Below, piece by piece: positions 60,004 to 64,000 of a stretch of 64,000 bases of DNA. The DNA comes from Pseudomonas sp. FeN3W (GTDB lineage Bacteria; Pseudomonadota; Gammaproteobacteria; Pseudomonadales; Pseudomonadaceae). The notes under the pieces are model-generated. The model was not told the origin of the DNA. It searched no databases and was given only the letters and a program-made list of their open reading frames with translations. Where the stretch lies: positions 2,681,001-2,745,000 of the forward strand of contig CP136010.1 of the NCBI GenBank assembly GCA_030263805.2, given 5' to 3'. Every line of letters starts with the position of its first letter. Within the stretch, counting starts at the first letter, position 1. The translations under genes and the position numbers were made by a program.

Positions 60004-61050
60004 TCAATCGGCATAGCGCACATGCTTGGCCATCAGGTTGAGGCGCCCGGTGATGTCGTAGGCGTTGACGCGAGCCAGGTTCTGCTTCAACTGCGCCTCC
60101 CAGGTTACATCGTCCATATCACGCCAGTAGCGCTCGGGGCGGCCCGTGCGGCGGTCATGTGCCGCCGTGGTCGGGTCGTTTGCGCGGTGTTTCTCGAACA
60201 GCGGGATATCCGGCAGCGGGCGGCCGATGTCCATGTAGTTCTGCAGAAAGTCCCAGGCAGCGAAATGCGGCGACATGCTGGAATCCTTGGGCACGATGGG
60301 GAAAAGATTGATAGACAGGTCGTGATAGCGATGCACCAGATGCAGTTGATACCAGATCAGCCCCTGGCGGTCGGGACCGCTGCTGATATAGGCATCGAAC
60401 TCATGAAAGGGGTAAGTGAACTCACCGATGGTGCCACTGCGTTTGTACTCGCCCATATTGTCGTAATCGAAGATCGTGACCATGCCAGTACGGCGATTGA
60501 ACTCCCACAGCGGGCCTTTGGAAGGGCGAACGACCCAGTTAGTAAACTTGTTTACGACTAGGGAGCCTATGGCCCAGCAGGCGAGGGGAACTCCCAAAAA
60601 CCAAGGCGCCGTCTTTAGAACAACACTAGTTAAGCCTTGGGTAAAACCGTCTGGATGAGCATCAGCTACAAGCAGCCAGCTTATAGGCGACATAATCATC
60701 ATCACCCAAAAAACAAAGCGGCCCCCTCCCAATAGATAAAACCAGAAGGTCGTGCGTTTGGAGAATGGGGCATAGCGAATACGCTCGTGATCGTTGATAT
60801 GGTGGTAATCACGTTGCGCGAACTTTTCTTCCTGGCGAAGTCCGGCGGCCACGTCCTGCTGGTATTTCTCTTGGGCACGTAACCCGGCTGGCGTGCTTTG
60901 CCGCAGCATGCTGAGAGGCACGATGTCCTCGGTATGCCCCCAGGGCAGGCGCGAGCTGCCAAAGCGGAACAGCCAACTGCGCTTGGTCGCTGCTGGCTGG
61001 TCGGGAATGCGAGCTGGCTGGTAGGCGCTGGAACTGTAGTGGGCAGTCAT
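60004..61050 (-). CDS. DUF6708 membrane protein, copy 1
   Basis: A 348-residue protein with the same layout as copy 2: two membrane segments between about 103 and 165 and a conserved cytoplasmic part. It starts 9 bp after the effector stop codon and ends 10 bp before copy 2, so the three genes form an operon. Outside residues 115-147 only about a dozen residues differ from copy 2, and the DNA is almost the same. Probably the first immunity gene for the effector. Confidence 0.82.
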   Translation of the reverse strand: MTAHYSSSAYQPARIPDQPAATKRSWLFRFGSSRLPWGHTEDIVPLSMLRQSTPAGLRAQEKYQQDVAAGLRQEEKFAQRDYHHINDHERIRYAPFSKRTTFWFYLLGGGRFVFWVMMIMSPISWLLVADAHPDGFTQGLTSVVLKTAPWFLGVPLACWAIGSLVVNKFTNWVVRPSKGPLWEFNRRTGMVTIFDYDNMGEYKRSGTIGEFTYPFHEFDAYISSGPDRQGLIWYQLHLVHRYHDLSINLFPIVPKDSSMSPHFAAWDFLQNYMDIGRPLPDIPLFEKHRANDPTTAAHDRRTGRPERYWRDMDDVTWEAQLKQNLARVNAYDITGRLNLMAKHVRYAD

Positions 61051-61059
61051 GGGGCATCC

Positions 61060-64000
61060 TTACGGCTGGCTGTCCGAATGGGTCTGTTCATTGGCCCAGA
61101 AGGGCTGATTGGTTTTGCTGAACTCGGGTTTATCATGCCGCTTCGGGTCGTAACGCAGGACATCGGTCGGGGGCGGCGCCGGGAACACCCAGTTACGATC
61201 CTCTCCTTGCAGGATTATCTGGGCGCGCACGGCCAGGCTGTAAGTCTGCCATCGATGTGGGGGGGTACGTGGCATGCTCTGCGAAACCGGCACCTCGTAG
61301 AACAGTTCCAGGGCATCGGGGTACAGGCGCTGGGCCAGGGGTTGGATGGGGCTCAGGCTATGGCTGCTGGACTGCATCATGTCGCGCGGGCTGAGGCGAT
61401 GGCTGCTGCTGCGCAGTTGGCTGACCGCGCTGATATTGGCGCTGCCCAGGGTGGCAGCGAGCCCAGGCAGGTTGCTTTCGATACGTACCTGAGTATTTGA
61501 GCGACGCATCGCATGGTATTCGGCGGGGACGAGCAGGCCCATGGCGCCGCTGTGGCGTGCCTGTTCCGGGTTGGCGCCGATGCGGATACGAATACCGGCA
61601 AAGAGGCTGACCAGGCGGTAGAAGGCCTCCTGCGGGTCGTTCCAGAGGTGAGGCACTTTATCGCTGCGGTTATTGCCGAAGGGGCCATTGGTCAGCCACT
61701 CCTCGATGGGGCTGTCGTCCAGCCACCACACTAGCGCCGCACCGGCCAGAATCAGCAGCAGGGTGGCCCAGGCAACAGGGCCCATACCCAGGAAGGCCGC
61801 ACCGCTGGCGGTAAAGAAGCCGCCAACTACCCCAACCAGGCCACCCACGGCCATCAGCCCGTAGCCCCAGGCGGCATCGTCGCCCAGGCTGACTTCGTGC
61901 AGGGCATCGTAAATGCTGATACCGACAAAGAGCGTGCCGGCGAAGCTTTGGAGGGCCAGTTTGCCGGTTACTTCCGTGATCAACTTCTGGCCAAATACTC
62001 CAGCCACTTTTGGAGGGATTCTCAGCACTACCCTTTCGGCGTACCTATTCTGAAAGTTTTGTACCAGCGGATGGTTGTGCGCGACTTTATTGGCTAGAAA
62101 CTCCATGGCTAATAGCAAATCAGTTCCTGCACTGATTAGTCCCACAGCAGACCTAAATTCACCTTTATTTCTTATTGCTGCATCTCTAGCTTCACACTCC
62201 GCCCGCACATTAAAAACCTCCAGAATCAACACGCCAGCCGGAAAGGCCGTGGAGCCGAGCACGCCGCGTGCGCTTCGGCGCCAGCCCCGTTCTTGTTGGG
62301 CCAGCCGCTCTTGCGCCTGTTTCAGGGCATTGTTGGCTTCGCTCAGGCGGCCACGGGCGGCCTCCCGGCGCTCTCGCGCCTGCTGGAGGTCGTTTTGGAT
62401 ACGCAGTTCTTCGGCAATCTGCCGGTTCAGCTCACTGATCAGGCGGGCGGTGCGGTGATTCTTGGGGATGGCCAGTAACAAGAGCTCTTGAGCCTGCTGG
62501 TCGGTGCCGGCCCGATTGACTATGCGACCATTGCTGCTGGCCAGTAACTGACCCTCCATATCCAGCAGCTCACCAAAGATCCGACGCGCGTTTTGCGGTG
62601 CCGCTGGGAGGTCAGTCAAACCGAAGAAGTAGTAGTTCTTCTGGTTAGCGGCCGTGCGGCGAATGAACACCATGTCACCGAAGTCCTGTTGCAGCATGCT
62701 GCGCAGCAGTTGCAGGTCCTTGGTATACAACCGGTATTTTGCAGGAAATGCCTCGTTACCCAACGCTTCTCTTTGCCGGGAAATCTGCTCTTGTTCGCGG
62801 CTTAGCTCGCCTTCGCGCTGGTTCACCTCAACCCGGCTGCGTCGGCTCTCGGTGGTCGCCTGGCTGTTCTCGGCCGTTGCGCTGGCGAGGCTTTTCTGTG
62901 CCTCCTTCAGGGCGCTGCTCAGGTTCTCCCATACGGTTATCAGCGCGGCAGCGCCGCTTTTGGCGGAAGGCAGGAGCAGGAAGTCCGGTTGCTGCATCAA
63001 GCCTGCGAGCGTGTTGCCTTCCAGGGTCGCCGGCTCTTCGCCGGGCGGAGCATTGAGCTGCGCCACCTGGTTCAACGCATCGGCACGATAATGGCCTTCG
63101 CCGTTATTCGGTGTTTGCACCGTTTGATAGGGCTTGAGCAGGGTGTCGTCGTCCGCCTCTGGCCACAACATCCGGTGCAGAGGCTGGCTGGCGCTCTGCG
63201 CAATCTTGCATAGCAGTCTCCTGCCCGCGCTTGTGCGTGGGGCATCGCCTGCCGCCAGGAATGGGTCCTGTTGATCGGCCGTGCGCGCCAGGCAGACGAA
63301 GAACTGGCTGCAAAGCTGGAAGGCACCGGCGTAGTCGAGGCCCTCCAAGCAGAAATGATCGCCCAGCGCATGCTGGTTGGCTGCCTGTTCCAGCCAGGCG
63401 GCGAGGTTGTCTTGTGCGGCTTTGAGGCAGGCCATGGCCAATTGACGAGCATGCTGGCCCGAACACAGGTCGATCTGTTTGCGCCCCTCTTGGCTGACCT
63501 GGCTGATGAAGCGGTGCAGCGGGTTGCTTTGCCCGCCGATATGGGGTGGAACCATCATGCGCTGAATCAACAATGCCGAGGCGTGATGGGCATGGAAAGT
63601 GGCCCGTTGCGCACACAGCTGCAGCACCGCTTGGGCCTGGTTGGTGCGCGCCACCAGGTGGCGCATGCGGTAGAGACCATCTTCCACCAGTACACCGGCG
63701 ATCTGGCGTTTTTTGACCGTGGCCAGCATGTCGGTTTCAGCCGCAGCGGCCTGCCAGTGTTCACGCTCGTTGGTTGCGCTACAGAAATGCTGGAGGCTCT
63801 GTAGCGTGTCGCCCAGTTCGACAGCCCAGGCGCCGGTCTCCGGGCATAGGTCATCCTGCGTCTGCCGTGCATGCGTTGGCCCTGGGGTGGACTCACCGCG
63901 CTCGTGACGTTGATGAACCTGCTGAGCATACTGCTGGCTCTGCACGGGGTAATGGCCGCTCAGATCGTGCAGATACTTGAGCGGTTGATCGAACAACCAT
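61060..64000 (-). CDS. VasX/BTH_I2691-like type VI secretion effector candidate, 5' end outside the window
   Basis: The frame is open at the window edge (TGG codon before the TTG at 63996), so the N-terminus is missing. The visible 979 residues begin FDQPLKYLHDLSGHYPVQ, like the inner part of VasX-type toxins. Two coiled coils lie in the middle (SSALKEAQKSLASATAENSQ and the QARERREAARGRLSEANNAL region). Three membrane segments follow, around YGLMAVGGLVGVVGGFF and MGPVAWATLLLILAGAALVWW. This arrangement suits a pore-forming inner-membrane toxin. Two DUF6708 genes follow directly. The call rests on architecture and neighbours. Confidence 0.65.
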   Translation of the reverse strand, partial: WLFDQPLKYLHDLSGHYPVQSQQYAQQVHQRHERGESTPGPTHARQTQDDLCPETGAWAVELGDTLQSLQHFCSATNEREHWQAAAAETDMLATVKKRQIAGVLVEDGLYRMRHLVARTNQAQAVLQLCAQRATFHAHHASALLIQRMMVPPHIGGQSNPLHRFISQVSQEGRKQIDLCSGQHARQLAMACLKAAQDNLAAWLEQAANQHALGDHFCLEGLDYAGAFQLCSQFFVCLARTADQQDPFLAAGDAPRTSAGRRLLCKIAQSASQPLHRMLWPEADDDTLLKPYQTVQTPNNGEGHYRADALNQVAQLNAPPGEEPATLEGNTLAGLMQQPDFLLLPSAKSGAAALITVWENLSSALKEAQKSLASATAENSQATTESRRSRVEVNQREGELSREQEQISRQREALGNEAFPAKYRLYTKDLQLLRSMLQQDFGDMVFIRRTAANQKNYYFFGLTDLPAAPQNARRIFGELLDMEGQLLASSNGRIVNRAGTDQQAQELLLLAIPKNHRTARLISELNRQIAEELRIQNDLQQARERREAARGRLSEANNALKQAQERLAQQERGWRRSARGVLGSTAFPAGVLILEVFNVRAECEARDAAIRNKGEFRSAVGLISAGTDLLLAMEFLANKVAHNHPLVQNFQNRYAERVVLRIPPKVAGVFGQKLITEVTGKLALQSFAGTLFVGISIYDALHEVSLGDDAAWGYGLMAVGGLVGVVGGFFTASGAAFLGMGPVAWATLLLILAGAALVWWLDDSPIEEWLTNGPFGNNRSDKVPHLWNDPQEAFYRLVSLFAGIRIRIGANPEQARHSGAMGLLVPAEYHAMRRSNTQVRIESNLPGLAATLGSANISAVSQLRSSSHRLSPRDMMQSSSHSLSPIQPLAQRLYPDALELFYEVPVSQSMPRTPPHRWQTYSLAVRAQIILQGEDRNWVFPAPPPTDVLRYDPKRHDKPEFSKTNQPFWANEQTHSDSQP

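Noticed and set aside
63996..64000. TTG at 63996 as the true start of the effector gene
   Set aside because: The frame remains open upstream to the window edge, and the known relatives have a long N-terminal region before this point.
1..64000. CRISPR arrays, rRNA genes, insertion sequences, replication origin
   Set aside because: No regularly spaced repeats, rRNA stretches, transposase genes or origin-type clusters were seen on either strand. The only tRNA gene recognised is selC.

Overview
The window is high-GC DNA whose gene content and gene order point to a pseudomonad, most likely the Stutzerimonas (Pseudomonas stutzeri) group. The evidence is the fdnHI-fdhE-selA-selB block, oxyR next to recG, an Xcp-type type II secretion operon, a split pntAA-pntAB-pntB transhydrogenase, DUF2388 and DUF1127 proteins, and REP-like intergenic repeats. 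The species call is inferred from context; no 16S or other marker is present.

Left end (1-8.4 kb): the end of a formate dehydrogenase operon (fdnH partial, fdnI), its maturation factor fdhE, and the selenocysteine genes selA, selB and selC (tRNA-Sec). selB and selC are separated by a 2.8 kb AT-richer insert with three unrecognised genes on the minus strand. The insert is bounded by a 38-bp copy of the 5' half of selC (5496-5533) and by the intact selC (8311-8406). It looks like the remnant of an integrated element that gave selC a new 5' half. One of its genes has a HEPN-type R-x4-H motif.

8.5-24.7 kb: a coupled DsrE-like/GcvH-like pair; cyclopropane fatty acid synthase; a SulP transporter with a universal stress protein; an HD-GYP phosphodiesterase; the DctB/DctD two-component system; an ECF42-type sigma factor with a YCII protein and a SnoaL-like protein; and a Fur-box-preceded TonB receptor coupled to a PepSY protein and a small membrane protein.

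24.7-41.5 kb: an acyl-CoA dehydrogenase homologue translationally coupled to a soluble hybrid histidine kinase; an exported lactonase-like propeller; a haem-oxygenase-like diiron oxidase next to a methyltransferase; an AEC transporter; a zinc alcohol dehydrogenase; a YeeZ-like SDR protein; oxyR-recG; and a YbaK-HDOD protein.

41.6-55.4 kb: the type II secretion operon gspE-F-G-H-I-J-K-L-M on the minus strand, without gspC or gspD; the proton-translocating transhydrogenase; MdaB-like quinone reductase; and a BASS-family transporter divergent from an AraC regulator whose reading frame has an internal amber stop.

55.5-64 kb: a DUF1127 protein; three tandem exported DUF2388 paralogues followed by an exported DUF4105 protein carrying an HExxH motif; then, on the minus strand, a large VasX/BTH_I2691-like type VI effector candidate (5' end outside the window) followed by two nearly identical DUF6708 proteins. 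The two DUF6708 copies differ almost only in one membrane/loop block, which suggests duplicated immunity proteins with diversified specificity. The least described systems here are the DUF2388-DUF4105 operon, the effector/DUF6708 module, the oxidase-methyltransferase pair and the selC insert.
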